Below are positions 1 to 12,290 of a stretch of DNA of 64,000 nucleotides, in pieces. The stretch lies in assembly GCF_003589595.1 (NCBI RefSeq), contig NW_020653409.1, positions 77,536 to 141,535 on the forward strand. Reading direction: 5' to 3'. The notes under the pieces were generated by a model. That model was not told where the DNA came from. It searched no databases and saw only the letters and a list, made by a program, of their open reading frames with translations. The position numbers and the translations under genes were made by a program. Position 1 is the first letter of the stretch. Each line of letters opens with the position of its first letter. This stretch comes from Hyposmocoma kahamanoa (Eukaryota; Arthropoda; Insecta; Lepidoptera; Cosmopterigidae).

Positions 1-14
1 CTCTCTCTCTCTCT
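1..14. repeat. (CT)n microsatellite
   Basis: Simple CT dinucleotide run at the very edge of the window; a second of about 20 bp lies at 24725-24744. Confidence 0.9.
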
Positions 15-119
15 TATAGTCTTTTATTATTTCCTTAAATTATACTATACATGCTCGGCGGGAAATGCCAATGAATATCAAAGGAAATAAATTTCAACAA
101 ACGCTTTGTTCGTAACATT

Positions 120-399
120 CATTGACTTAGAAATAAATGGACGACGGGTCTAATACAAAAACCACGAAAAAAATGTCCCAAGTCAACCTATTTAAACGTA
201 GTGCCATGTAAAGGAATACGAAAAAGCTAAAACGTTGAATTTAAATTGTAATGTCATCGCAGTACTGTCTAATTTTGCTTGCTTCGCTGTCAGTCGAACA
301 AACGAAGACTAAAGCGTGAATGACGCTCTGTATACGATTTTAACGCCCTATAAGTTCGGACACTTTTTAGCGCGGACCCGACGTAATTGTAAGTCAATG
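120..399 (+). mobile_element. MITE family M1, copy 1
   Basis: Non-coding element of 280 bp starting CATTGACTTA and ending AAGTCAATG, flanked on both sides by the 8-bp direct repeat GTAACATT (112-119 and 400-407). The interior matches copies at 33070-33297 (inverted) and 56517-56802. Terminal inverted repeats plus an 8-bp target duplication suggest a non-autonomous hAT- or Merlin-type transposon; no transposase frame is present. Confidence 0.9.
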
Positions 400-2040
400 G
401 TAACATTGGTTAGTTTTCACGATTATACAGCTGGTGGTTTCCGTAATAACCTGTACTTTTAACTCAATATTTGACACTGTTCTATCGATGTGAAACTTTT
501 ATAAGTCTATGACTATGAAGGGAGTGACGCTTTTATTAAACCTGAATATAATTTTCAAAAACTAGTCGCCATAAGGTCATTTTTTACTGAACTGTTTTGT
601 TGTCCTTTATTGACCTAATAAGGTCTCTTTCATTGTCACCAGCTAAGCAAGATGTTATGATCGAATCAAAGTTAAGCCATTTTTATTGTGAAAGAAAGTT
701 CTTTAATCGACAAAGTAAGAAAAACAACCCATTTGCTTATCTGTCACTTTTTCTTAACCGACTTAAGTAGATCGTAATTTCGATCGCGCATTCAAGATGG
801 ATCTATAAATAAGCCTAAGTATCACTAGAAAAAACTATCACAAATCACGGCACGGAAAACCATTAAAGCTAACCCTTGTAAAAAGGGAGGTACATCACAT
901 TTATCGACGTCCACTTTTATAGATGTTCCGACCTTGCGACCTCACAAATGTTTTTTTTTTTTCGAATTACTTATTACCCCTACGTAGAATGTTGTTTCAT
1001 GCTTTTTCGGTTTATTATCCGTAATACCATCGACCAATCACTCACGAGCCTGCTTATCGCGATACAAAAGAACTTGGCTGGGTTTATAGTACCTACTTGT
1101 ACAATAGATGTCGCGACGAATACCTAATAGCTATTTTTGTAACTTAACATTGACAAGCGGCAATTTATTCATGATTAATTTCTAGTGGTAACAAACAAAT
1201 CGACTAGATGGTGCTTATTGCACAGATTTTTGTGGATAGTGCCGGTTCTTTTATTTTGCTTGGGATTAGCCATCCGTACATATTAAGACGCGCTAATTCA
1301 TAAACTAGGTTATAACACACAATGCCATCTATTGACACGCATATTTCTCAAAATTTTGAAAATATTTTAGCTCTTCATCAATATTTGAACGTTACAAAAA
1401 GAAATCGCTTCCTATATTTTATATTAAAGGAGAATTAAGTGATATCCACGGCCATTAACATAATATAAACTACTTCCAGACTATACATCAGCGCCATCTG
1501 GATATAACACGCGGTTTTTGAACTTTTTCAAAGTAGCGAGTTACAGTATGGAGGTTAGCCTCCTCTTGACTTATTGGTCCATGGTAATACTATCTTGGAC
1601 CGAGAAACCCCGACCTGAGAGAGCCGCGTATTCTACAGAACCAATATAACGGCGTATTAGTCTGCTTAGACTACTGTGTATTCAAATTCATAAGCACTGT
1701 AAGCATTACCGGGTTCCGGTTTTGAAGGGTGCTTGAAGGGTTATGTACAACATTGAATTTTGATTTGCTGCATTAACATGGTCTAGTTCTAGTTTTATTT
1801 TACTGTAGTAAAACGTGCTAGATCTAGTTATTTTGTTGATTGATAAATCGTATTATGTCATTTCATTGTATTTTTAAGATAGTTAGTTACCAACACCTAA
1901 ACAACACACATCAATAACATTTAACATTAACATTTAACATTAACATATTTAAAATATTTACAATACTTTATTTTTACATTTTCATTTATTATTAAACAAC
2001 ATTACTTTTAAACTTATAACATTTTTAATCCCAAAAACAC
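400..2040. other. No gene seen
   Basis: AT-rich, no convincing frame or structured repeat apart from a short direct tandem of ACATTTAACATTA type at about 1909-1950 and a short Repeat A scrap (GGTTCCGGTTTTGAAGGG) at about 1711-1728. Confidence 0.5.
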
Positions 2041-2091
2041 TCTCGTGATAACGGTTGCCGCGTCGCGATCACGAGGTAACATCCTGTAAGG

Positions 2092-2255
2092 ACAGAGTCG
2101 CTATTCTGCCCTTACAGTGCTGGTGAAATTACAGACACATAGGATTTGTCAACTTATGTCTTAGGGTGACGGACGCAATGATAGTGCCCTTCGGATAGTT
2201 TACCATCAGGCGCACAACTTGTACGTCCTGTCACTTGATGTTATAAAAAAAAAGA
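2092..2255 (+). repeat. Repeat A copy (diverged)
   Basis: First of about sixteen copies of a roughly 290-bp interspersed repeat. Full copies read: short CTCCTTGTG head, a GAGTTCGTCCAGGGAAGTAC block, TTCTGCCGCCAAGCAGTAAT, GCGTTCCGGTTTTGAAGGG, GGTGAAATTACAGGCACATG, CTCAGGGTGACAGGCGCAGT, AGATCTTTGCGATTTAAAGC, and an A-rich end after CGTCCCGTCACTTGA. No coding frame is shared between copies. The A-rich 3' end suggests retroposition; the class is unknown. This copy lacks the head and the middle. Confidence 0.75.
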
Positions 2256-2296
2256 AACTCGATAGGCTCGTAATACATAAAGCAGGGAGTCGTAGG

Positions 2297-2467
2297 GTCG
2301 TATTCTAGAACTCTACTCAATGCTCAAGTCAGGATTTGAGCAGACTTGAGTATGATTTCAAGCACTGGAAATACGACCCTAATGGCAAGGACTTGAGTAT
2401 GATTTCTAGTGCTTTGAATCATACTCAAGTCCTGACTTGAGCATTGAGTAGAGTTCTAGAATACGAC
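2297..2467. mobile_element. Foldback/palindromic MITE M2
   Basis: Nearly the whole 171 bp is an inverted repeat: GTCGTATTCTAGAACTCTAC at the left end is matched perfectly by its complement at the right end, and arms of about 80 bp pair with few mismatches. A related, less symmetric copy is at about 56218-56335. No coding capacity. Confidence 0.8.
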
Positions 2468-2498
2468 ACTTTAGTCTTTATGAGTCGAGTTTTCAGTA

Positions 2499-2562
2499 TG
2501 ACGGTCGCATTGGCAGTGCCTCTTAGATCTTTGCGATTCAAAGCTCTAAGTGACACTGCTAG
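2499..2562 (+). repeat. Repeat A fragment
   Basis: Only the GGCAGTGCC / AGATCTTTGCGATT / AAAGCTCTAAGTG portion is present, directly after the palindromic element. Confidence 0.55.
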
Positions 2563-2639
2563 TACAATTAATTTATTTCGTAGATCTCTTGAAACCTCTC
2601 TCCTGAAAAGTTGTCATTTTGTGGAAGTGGCCTTATAAC

Positions 2640-4690
2640 CTGCTTTAAGCGTGATAGTCCCGCTTTTAAGTTTCGTGTCCCGCTGCCCCAAAATACTTAA
2701 AAATGTCCCGCTTTGACTAAACTCGACACACGTGACAATAAATTTAAAAGAATGGCGCGAAAGCGTAGCAGCAAGTAAGACATGTCAGCCGCGCCTTTTA
2801 TATAGTTGTTGCGGTGCCGGTCTCGGCCCGTGGAACGTATTTAAAAACTAAACCTGACATGACAAAGCAAATTAAAAAAAAATTATTAAAAATATATAAA
2901 GCAGCAAGTTACAAAAGATTAGTTCTTATTTCAATTTTTGATTATTATACATTTCAAATTCTTTTTTTAATTTATTTTAAATCATCATACATTTTGTAAC
3001 TATCATAAACATGTGTTTTATTTTTAAAACACTAACAAATTTACACGCGTCTCGCCTTCAAGGAAAAAAATGATGGTCACGTTACTTTTGTGTCAAAGGT
3101 GGATTTAAAGTATATGCCCCAGGTAGCAACTAAATGTGGATTTACAAAACACTTATGTATGTACAAACGACAATCAAATAATATGACGTAACATCCTTGA
3201 CCCGTCTATAAGATCACAATAGTCTCCCCTACCAATTTATTACCATATCACAAACATTTTATTGGCAATCCGAGGGACAATGTCCAATAAACGTTATGTC
3301 CGTGTTAATAATACATTATACGCTTTCAGGGCTTGATAAGGTATCGGGGGTTTTATTAACGTCGTTAATCGGACCTTTTTTAATGGGCTTCCAAGTAAGG
3401 AAATGCTCCATGCTTAGGGTACTAACCTAGTGAGTGCTGGGAACGCATTGCGTTTTCCAGCGAATACTGAGATAGTGGCCCTTTCGTCATTTATAGGGCG
3501 CTGTATGTTTTTTTAACAAAATGCCAGAAATTGTTTAAAGCTCATGTCAAAAATGTACTAATTATTAGAAAAACTTATTATAAAATCAATATATATAATA
3601 ATAACAAGACACAAAACAAATATTATTCTCGGGTGAAGTTGACTTGCTAGGTTTTTTTATTTAATGTGACAATGTCGAGTGTAATTGATTACCTACGAAA
3701 TAAAGATACTTGATTTGATTTTATTTAATTCACCGCAGCTGGCACCACACAAAGTATCTTTATGCTTACAGTCCTACGTTTAGTTAAATAGTCTGTGGTG
3801 TAATTTAGTTTTCGTTTCGTTTGTGATTTTGTTCCGTGATTTATTTATGAATGTTTTTTAAATTATGTTTCTTTTTTTGTATTTTTATTTTTAATTTTTT
3901 TTTTGTTGTTGTTTATTTTTAATTTTTTTGTTTTTATCTGTGTTCCTTTTTTTTCTTATGTAGTGTTATTTGTGGTGTGCTATAGTTATTTGTTATACAA
4001 GGCTGCAAAGTTGTTGTTTGAAGCGATTGATTGATCAAAACTAGATTCCTGAGCATAGCAAGGGTTTCAAGCCACGAGACGCAAAACAACTTTGCTGCCG
4101 AGCGAAACACACAACGTTTCACCTCACTATAGCGAGGAAAATGATTATAGAAGAAAAACAGGTGAACTTTTAATTAAAAGAAAAAGTTTATAGCGTTCTG
4201 AATTTACACCTCATCAATTTTTATTCTTGCTTGTACTTTTATTTTATGTGATTAAGTGATTATTGTAATTATTTTAATTCTTCGACAAATTAAAATAATT
4301 AAATAAACACAATTAGTTATTATTGTGCAATTTAATGTCAACAATAATAAGAATAACAACGTATTTGTATTACATAACTATGTACGACAAATCGCGTAGT
4401 TGAACGCGTTATTATCTTTTTCTCATCGAAAGCAAAAGTTAGGTGCAGCACAAAGTCCATCGTCAAGATCGAATATCAAAAACCTTCTCCACGCTAGCGT
4501 GCAAAAAACGCTTTTGCGGGCAGATTTCTAATGAAAAAGAAAGCCTTTCCGATAGAGAGGTGAAAAATGTATTTTCGTCTTCTATCTTTCTCTTTCTTCT
4601 GTTTCATAAATTTGACTATTCGCACTCTTGCTGTAATAAGGCCACATATGAAAAATTACAACTTTTCAGGAGAGAGGTTTAAAGATTTTA
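2640..4690. other. No gene; low-complexity and repeat scraps
   Basis: T-rich low complexity at about 3840-3960. 4645-4685 is an inverted copy of 2587-2640 (shared ACAACTTTTCAGGAGAGAGG word). No supported coding region. Confidence 0.45.
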
Positions 4691-4790
4691 CGAAATTTTA
4701 CGATCGCTGGTTCGAGGCCAGCCGGATTTTTCTAAGTGTTTGATGTTTGTATTAATAATTATAACAAAACTAGTGGAATAATGTCACAGA
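4690..4790 (+). repeat. SINE tail, family S1
   Basis: Box-B-like GCTGGTTCGAGGCC followed by the shared tail (TTTGTATTAATAATTATAAC, then ACTAGTGGA and AATGTCAC). The same tail follows a tRNA-like head at 52810-52950 and occurs several times near 45.6-46.0 kb. Confidence 0.55.
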
Positions 4791-4799
4791 AATAATTAA

Positions 4800-5281
4800 A
4801 AATCATGGTAGTAAAACAACGTGATAGTCAACAAATTCAATAGGTATTACAATTATTAAGACGACATCTCTATTCAGCCGCTGATAGCTGTAAAGGTACC
4901 TGGCTGAGTAAAGAAAAACTTTCATAGATTTCTCACAAATGGCACTACGACAAAAAGTCATTAAGGCGAGGTATTTCAATGCGAAACTAAATTTTAGGAG
5001 GTGAGGTGATCTCAACGGAAGTACTTAAAGTAAACTAGTCTAGCAGTGCTAACATCGGTAAGCTCACGTATTCTGCGGACTGCGTATGCAGCGAAGCTTA
5101 ATCTGCTGGCCAGGGAAGATATATGTGGAAACCATTGAAGTTTACTATCTAAGGTCACTCCCAAGAAAACTGCTTTATTAACAAGGTCTAACTTTTCTCC
5201 GTTTATTTCTATGCTTGGACTAGTCGATTTTACGTTAGGTAATTCAAATTTAACACATTTTGTCTTCTTGGCATTAAGCAA
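4800..5281 (-). pseudogene. Non-LTR reverse transcriptase C-terminal fragment
   Basis: The minus-strand frame 5281-5012 reads LNAKKTKCVKFELPN, KAVFLGVTLDSKLQW and ARLVYFKYF, the segment just after the catalytic core in CR1/Jockey-like reverse transcriptases. The protein continues in broken frames to about 4800. The YADD core is absent. It is a 5'-truncated, dead copy. Confidence 0.75.
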
Positions 5282-5289
5282 TAAATTGC

Positions 5290-6170
5290 ATTACATTTCG
5301 TTACTACGAAAAGTTAAATTTTATTATACTTATGTTATATTTTAGTTCCTTAATTTTTTTAAATTCTAACGTAAAAGGTAAAAAAAAAAATTTTTTTTTT
5401 TTTATTTATTAAGGCTTTGACAAAGCCATCAGCCTAAACATGAAGTTTAATTATGTTTCTGTAAATATGGCCGCCACAAAGAGAATAGGCAATTTGACGC
5501 GGCGTGCTTGGATTGACTCGGGGTTTCTTAAAACGGGCCGATAAGTGTATTTTAGTTCGAGATTCGTATAATTTCGCGTTTTAATCTTCGATTAAGGCAC
5601 AATAGCACTATCCTATTCCACTTTAAACTAGATTTCACAAAATAATTGAAAGTCAAAATAAAAACGACACTTTTCCCCCCAAAAGGTCCAGAGCGAATCT
5701 AAAAAAATTAAATGTATGTACGCTCAAACTAATCAAGCTATAGGATTGATTAATTTATTTTGTTTGTTTAATAAGTATATCGTTATTGAAAAATAGCATA
5801 GCAGTATAATTAATTATTGACAAACAGCCGTTATCTCCTAACTTGTAACTTTTGTCATTTCTCTACTCTCCGTTCATTTCTTTCTTTATTAAATAGTGTT
5901 ATTTTCCTGTATTTTTGTCCTTCAAGTACGTATGTAAATATTATTATTATACATTGTTATCTATATGTTTACATGGTTAATGTACAGTATAGTGATAATA
6001 GTATATTTATTTAAAATACTATTATTAGAAAATATTTTTTTGATTCCAACCCTTTTGCATTTCCTCATTTCTGTTGTAAGACTGTCATTAACATTGTAAT
6101 TTTTAATGTCGAACAAAGATTATTTCATTTATTCATAAAATATTAACTTTGACGAAGTGTAACGCTTTTG
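5290..6170. other. No gene seen
   Basis: AT-rich DNA with an adjoining poly-A/poly-T run at about 5380-5402. No supported frame. Confidence 0.5.
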
Positions 6171-6180
6171 TATGATATCA

Positions 6181-6312
6181 AGTGACGTGGCGGATAAATC
6201 GTGAGCCTGGTGGTAAGCGACACGCCTATGCATAACAGTTACAAAGCTACTCAGAGGTTTACATCAAGAAAATGTAAGGGACACTGCCATTGCCCTCGTC
6301 ACTCTGCCACAT
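6181..6312 (-). repeat. Repeat A, inverted partial copy
   Basis: 3' half of Repeat A on the minus strand, abutting the plus-strand copy at 6320-6598 head to head. Confidence 0.7.
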
Positions 6313-6319
6313 TGTAGTT

Positions 6320-6598
6320 AAGCTCCTTATGAAAGAGTGCATCCAGGGAAGTACTGCCATCTTACCTATTTCTACCGCCAAGCATTGAGCAATGTGATAT
6401 TACTGCGTTCCGGTTTTGAAGGGTACGGGTGTGACTTGTCAAGTAATGTCTCAGGGGTTGCAGTAGCAGTGCCCCTGAAATCTTAGCGATTTAATAAAGC
6501 TCTGAGTGGCATTGCAACTGTCATGGACAGGCGTGTCGCTTAACACCAAGCGCACGACTTTTTTGTCCCGTCACTTGACGTCTTAAAAAAAAGACAGA
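6320..6598 (+). repeat. Repeat A, nearly full copy
   Basis: Contains the head, the TTCTACCGCCAAGCATTGAG block, GCGTTCCGGTTTTGAAGGG, the AGCTCTGAGTGGCATTGCAA segment and an A-rich end. Confidence 0.8.
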
Positions 6599-7503
6599 AA
6601 GTTGACTAGTCCCGTGTATCTACAGTTTCACTATTGCTTAGCAGCAGAAATATGCAGGCATGACAGAAGTACTTCTCTGGTCGAACTCTTTTGCAATGTG
6701 CTCTATTGCTGGCTACTAAACAGTATTATGTGACAAAAACTTTATACTAAAGGTAGATTCCGCATTATCGGATGACAAATTTATGAGTTTCAATGTAGCA
6801 CGAGAATTTGTTATAAAATACCTTACTATTTTCGTATTATGTTTTGCAACCTGTAGATAAAACTAAAATAATAATGTGACAAGTATGTATCAAGCAGTCT
6901 TCTGCTCCATCCGTCTTCAGATACAGGCCTTCTCCATATCTTTCCATTTCTCAATTTTGTGCACAATGTCCCCGACTTTGGTTATTCGGTATCCGATCAA
7001 GCAAAGTTTTTCCTAACATTGCTCTTTCCATTGCCCTATGTGCGATTCGTAAGTTCTCTGCGGACTTCTTCGTCAGAGTCGTTGTTCCCATGTTGTTCCT
7101 ATGCCATATATGGATACTGGTAGGACACACTGGTTAAAGACCTTGGTCTTTATCCTCTGTGGTATGCGTTTGCAACGCAATATTTGCTGGTTCGCCCCAA
7201 AAGCTGACCAAGCTTGTGCTATGCACCTATTGACCTCCGCCGTTTGTTTAGTAGACCTAAAGTAATATAAATTACCTTTTTTATAAATAATTAATAATTG
7301 TGTTATATTTTTTTATTAATTAATTAAGTAAGGATTAATAAGTTATAATCATTATTAAGTTACCTTTGACGTCTCTCTCACATTCCGGGCTCATGCTCGG
7401 AATATCACAAAGTGTGCGTATCAGAAGCTAAATCTACGTGATTATCCCTAATTTCAGGTTTCTTACCACGGTATGACTTCTTTTTATGGTCCTAATTTTT
7501 TTG

Positions 7504-7544
7504 AACCCGTGACCATGGAGCGTGCAACTCCATGGTCACGGGTT
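7504..7544. repeat. Perfect 17-bp inverted repeat
   Basis: AACCCGTGACCATGGAG and its exact complement separated by 7 bases. It lies near a block (7455-7700) that shares words with 59685-59800, such as CAGGTTTCTTACCACG and the CACTGTATCCACA segment, so it is part of a repeat rather than a gene; long frames on both strands here are chance. Confidence 0.75.
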
Positions 7545-8483
7545 GACTGGACGGCGGCAGATGACAGCTTTATGAGCAGACATATCTGTCTACCCTCTTG
7601 CGCTGTCGACGACTACCTTCATCGCGATTTGTTGTGGCGTTACCATTGTCACTCACTTTTTTCACACAAACCACACTCACTGTATCCACACGCGAAACTG
7701 AACTCGAGGTGTTTTTATTACTGCACGCACTAAGCACTGGACAGTTTAAAACCATCATCACGGTCAAATGTTTTGTACTTCGTGATCTCGATGGCTTCTC
7801 GTACCAACCGTTTGAGAGTACCTGGGGGCTATGCAACTCGATCCAGTAGTGGTTAGTGTCAGTCTGTGTGAGATGTTGTGCTATAGCCGATGGCGCTGTC
7901 TCAGCATATGACTAAGTTCCCTAAGGTGCTGGTTTTGAGTCAGAACCAACGAGGTACTAAATCTAAAAGTTATTTGTAATGAAAGATCTTTTAAACGACT
8001 AGGAGGCAAATTGTTCATTAAAATAATAAATGTAATAAAGTGTGAATAGTAAGTGCATGTGCCGATTTGAATATACATATACGTGTAACTGTAAGTGAAA
8101 ATAATGATTGTGAGTATGTGTTGGTGTAATAAATAAAAATAAAAATGTAAATTTAGAAAGACTACGAAGAAGAGTACATGGGGATATGAGAATTAATATT
8201 AATATTAAAATTTCAACATCATTCAGTAATTTGGCTAGGGTTCTTGTTGCGCAACGCTACCCCACTTGCCTTCTACAACGAAAACGCTATACACGGTACT
8301 GGTTTAAAGCATCCATAATGAAGAGTTCATATGAAAATAAATATAATCTCACGCTGGAGCAAGTTCAAAAAAGTTTTTTACAAATTTATGAAAAATTACT
8401 AATTATTACCCATTCCTGTACCCCACACGCTTCCCACAGGGTCACTTGGGTTTAAAGTCCTTGGTATTGACTAGGAATGTGCC

Positions 8484-8692
8484 AACCGTGGTCGAACGGT
8501 CACCACTGCCACGCAGAGGTCCCAGGTTCGATTCCCGGGCCGGGAGAAATATTTGTATGGCCTACATTTATTTATCTCGTGAGTTCGGGTGTAATTTGTG
8601 GTTGTCTATGTGTGTGTCCATGGCACCCGACACAGGGTTTCCCTAGTGCGGGCTATATTGAGTGTGTACGTTATTATTATTATTTATTTTTT
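8484..8692 (+). repeat. tRNA-derived SINE, family S2, copy 1
   Basis: tRNA-like head with A-box TGGTCGAACGG and B-box GGTTCGATTCCCGGGCC, then a conserved body (ATGGCCTACATTTATTT, GTAATTTGTGGTTGTCTATG, ACACAGGGTTTCCCTAGTG) and an (ATT)n tail. Same structure at 28216 and 42223, with partial copies at 48057 and 52187. Pol III-transcribed retroposon, non-coding. Confidence 0.85.
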
Positions 8693-9497
8693 ATCAATAA
8701 GGTTCTTTTTAAATATTTTAAGGAATAATATTGATAGTGTGAGTCGCGTGGAAAAGATCCTTAGGTTCAGGGTATTGAACGATTACTGCAACAGGCGACG
8801 TGGTGTGCCCTGGCAATTGAGCCCTCACGCTCGAAACTGCAGCGACAATCGTCCATTCCCCGTGCGACTGCACTCTTCAACTCCGTTTTCGCAACATCGC
8901 CGTAGTGTGATGTGTTTGTGATGGAAGAGAGTGTTAGAAAGAAGTCAGGATGCTTATTAGTTAATAGATAATTTTAATTTAGTAAATATCTTTTCTTTCT
9001 ATTTTAATTCCTGCTGTTCGATGAATTGCTGTTACGCCAAGGTGCAAACTGTTCTGTTACTACACATTTTCTGAATAAATAAATAAAATAACTAGTTGTT
9101 ATACTTCCATATAATTTTACTGTGGTATAGCTTCTTCCAAACATTAATTGTAGATATTAACGTCGACCCCATCTAATTATAGAAGATATTTCTAGTAACT
9201 ATGTGAAATAAAGACTTCTAATTACGATAATGTTCAGTCATTTACAGTTTAGTTTGTATAGAATCAACACCGCCATTCGCAATGCCAATGGTCAAGCGCA
9301 GATATAATGTACACTTATAAGTAAACAATAATAACTACTTAGAATCGTTAATTTGCGATAATTAACGTTATTAAATAGTATTATTGTTTCAAAACAAGTA
9401 TGTACTTAACTAATTAAAAAATGTGTGAAAATTATAATTGGGAACAACTTCGGTCCTCGTGATGAACTGTGGCCTAAGACCCCATTTTAGATTAGCT

Positions 9498-9685
9498 CTT
9501 TGTGACAGAGTTCGTCCAGGCAAGTCTGCCATGTTAACTATTTCTGCCGCCAAGCAATAATGTGAGCATTATATAGATACTGCGTTCTGGCTTTGAGGTA
9601 TAAGACTGATGGTGAAATATAAGCGCATGGGAATTCTCAGCTTTATGTTTTATAGTGATGGATGCAGTGGCATTGCCACGGGTAC
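9498..9685 (+). repeat. Repeat A copy (diverged)
   Basis: Head and TTTCTGCCGCCAAGCAATAA block are clear; the 3' half has decayed and stops just before the reverse transcriptase fragment. Confidence 0.65.
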
Positions 9686-9739
9686 TCGATAATATACTAA
9701 AAATAATCTAGGTTAATCGCTGTGACAGTTCATAAAAAT

Positions 9740-11312
9740 CTACATAATATAACTTCCTGTATTGTCCAAAATCCTTGAGCACTATGTCCATAATCGACTC
9801 ACTAACCAACTCCTACGTTACGATATTTTCAACCATCTGCAGTCTGGTTTTCGAGCGGGCCATAGCACGGTTATGAATTACGAATTACGAACGGTTATGA
9901 ATATTATTATACATTCATATCTTTTTTTTTCTGTTACTGTCCTCACCTTATTGGATTTCAGCAGTGCATTCAGTACTGTTGATTTTAATTTGCTTCTTGT
10001 TGTGCTCAGAACTTTAAATCTACCTCTCTTGGCCGAATCCTGGTTTCATTCGTATTTGTTTGGTCGTTCCCAGCTCGTAAAGACCGGTGACATGCGCTCG
10101 GACTGGTGTAGCCTTACGGCTGGCGTTCCGCAGGGTGGGCTTTTATCTCCTATACTTTTTTCCGTCTTTATCGATGGAATTACATCATCACTCACGTCTT
10201 CTTTCCATCTCTATGCCGATGACCTTCAAATCTATACTGCAGCCCGCCTTGAAGATGTAGTTACTGCTATCGGCACATTGAATTCCGACTTACAAACAAT
10301 TTCGGTATGAGCTAAGAACTACGGACTTCTTTTAAATGCCCAAAAGTCCCAAGCGATAATTATTGGCAGTCGTCATTCCATCTCCAAGTTAGAGTCTATG
10401 GTGAATTTAGTTTTGAATGACACCATTATTCCTTTTTCCACTTTAGTTAAAAATTGGGGCATCATAATGGATCAGACACTTTCTTGGTCGGAGCATGTCG
10501 CCGATGTAAGTCGTAAAATCTTTGCATCACTTCATTCCCTCAAGCGGCTGCAGTATTTTCTTCCTCTGTCTACGAAATTTATGCTAATACGCACTCTTCT
10601 TTTTCCCATTCTAGACTATGGTGATGTCGCCTATCTTGATCTTTCGGAGAACCTTCTTAATAATATGGAGCGGCAGCAAAATCAATGTATCAGATTTGTG
10701 TTTGGATTGAAAAAGTACGACCACATTTCCAAGTTTAGAGATGAGTTGAAGTTGTTGCCTATTCGCTTACGTAGAAATGCTCACATTTTATGCTTCCTCT
10801 ATAAAATCCTGTTCCATCCCACTTCATGTCAACGGTCAACGATCCTCATGTAACTGAGCATGCGGAGTCGTTACAGCTTCGCAGAGATATAGCGTCTCTT
10901 AGCGTATTCTATCGCCTGTACCACGGTGAGTGCTCTGAAGAGTTATTCAACCTTATCCCTTCCTCTCCTTTCCATCAGCGGACCACCCGTGCCGGACTGC
11001 GTTGCCACAGATGGACGGTCAGTTCAATATCGTCCCGCACTAAAAAGTTTGGCAATTCGTTTTTATGCCGAACCATCAAATTGTGGAACCAACTCCCGGC
11101 GCAAGTATTCCCTCCCCTCTATAACATCGGGTCCTTCAAACGTAGTGTGAAGAAGCATTTGGCCAGACCGGCAAAATGATAGTGACGGAGTGAAGATATT
11201 TGTGTTTTCCATCCGTTACTCTCATCTCTGGACTGTATTCGCACTTTCCATCAGGCGCGGTGCAGTCATTTTGCCGAGTCACAATAAAAAAAAAAAAAAA
11301 AAATAAAAAATC
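9740..11312 (+). mobile_element. CR1/Jockey-like non-LTR retrotransposon, 5'-truncated
   Basis: A reverse transcriptase region followed by a 3' UTR and a poly-A run (11287-11312). The 5' end (endonuclease) is missing. The element is dead: one in-frame stop and one frame change (see the pseudogene entry). Residues after the frame change resemble a different non-LTR family from those before it, so the copy may be chimaeric. Confidence 0.85.
9762..11179 (+). pseudogene. Reverse transcriptase pseudogene
   Basis: Frame 9762-10310 has the RT palm: HLQSGFRAGHST, LLDFSSAFSTVDF, AGVPQGGLLSPILFSVFI, and the catalytic FHLYADDLQIY. It stops at TGA 10308-10310 where a Trp is expected and continues in the same frame (NYGLLLNAQKSQAIIIGS) to 10853. 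The C-terminal part is in another frame from 10826 (LQLRRDIASLSVFYRLYHGE, LWNQLPAQVFP, GSFKRSVKKHL) to a stop at 11179. A short duplication of CGGTTATGAATTACGAATTA type near 9868-9905 disrupts the fingers region. No activity expected. Confidence 0.85.
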
Positions 11313-11319
11313 TAGCTAT

Positions 11320-12085
11320 CTACGTGAACGTTTTCAATACTGTCAGGCTATGGGTGACCGCCTGTGTTCTGGCACCAATTTGTCCCTCGTCCTTCCACAA
11401 CACAGTAGACTGTGAATTGGAGGAATTTCTAAATTGTATCGACTACGCACACGTGCCATTGAAATTCCAAGAAATTGCAACACATAACCTTTTTTCGGCA
11501 CATAGTAAAAGTGATTATTATGAACAAGAACAATAATCAAGAATTTTAATCTTTCTTAGAAATGGTACCAATATTTTTGGCGCCTAGTTTTATTAAAGTA
11601 TTATACCATTTTGGAATCTTGGTTAGTTGCGTCAATTTTTAAAAAACTTGCCGCAGTGGTGTCCATACTTTTTTTTTACAAAACGATGAGTGAAAGTCGA
11701 CTGAAGGTAAAAATATTTCAAAATTTTAAGGAAAGGAAAATATTTTGATGGATTTTTGTGTAAAACTGCAGGCATTCTAGGGTTTTTAAGAGTTGTGGTA
11801 GACAGCAGTACTACTTAGGTGGCCGTTAAAATTAAAACATCAGAAATATCTGAAAAAATGTGGTCGTGGTGATTCAAAATATCATTAAGGGAGTAAATTT
11901 TCGAAGAATAACAATTTTTTTATCGTAATTGAAAAAAAAAATGAGATAGATTTTTTTTCTTATTTTTCCTCAAGTAGTTATCCGCAGGTCCACCCTCCAG
12001 CGCCCGCTTATCGTTGAATTTTGGGACACGCTGTATTGAGGATCCCGATAATTAAATGAAGACAAAGCTCAAATTAATAAAAAAT
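11320..12085. other. No gene seen
   Basis: AT-rich sequence after the retrotransposon tail; small overlapping frames on both strands without family features. Confidence 0.45.
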
Positions 12086-12087
12086 AA

Positions 12088-12290
12088 CAGTAATGTGAGC
12101 CTTACAGCATTTCGGTTTTGAAAGGTAAGTGTGCTGGTGAAATTACTGGCACATGGGACTTGTCAACTTATGTCTCCGATCTTCGTGATTTAAAGCTCTG
12201 AGCAGCATTGCAACTTTTCTAGATGGGCGCGCCGTTTACCAACAGGCGCACGACTTGTTCGTCCCGTGACTTGGGATCATAAAAATAACC
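12088..12290 (+). repeat. Repeat A copy
   Basis: Middle and 3' half: TTTCGGTTTTGAAAGG, GGTGAAATTACTGGCACATG, GTCAACTTATGTCTC, GGCGCACGACTTGTTCGTCC, ATAAAAAT end. Confidence 0.75.

Noticed and set aside
7473..7849. Overlapping frames on both strands
   Set aside because: No family features; part of the block recurs near 59690 as non-coding repeat.
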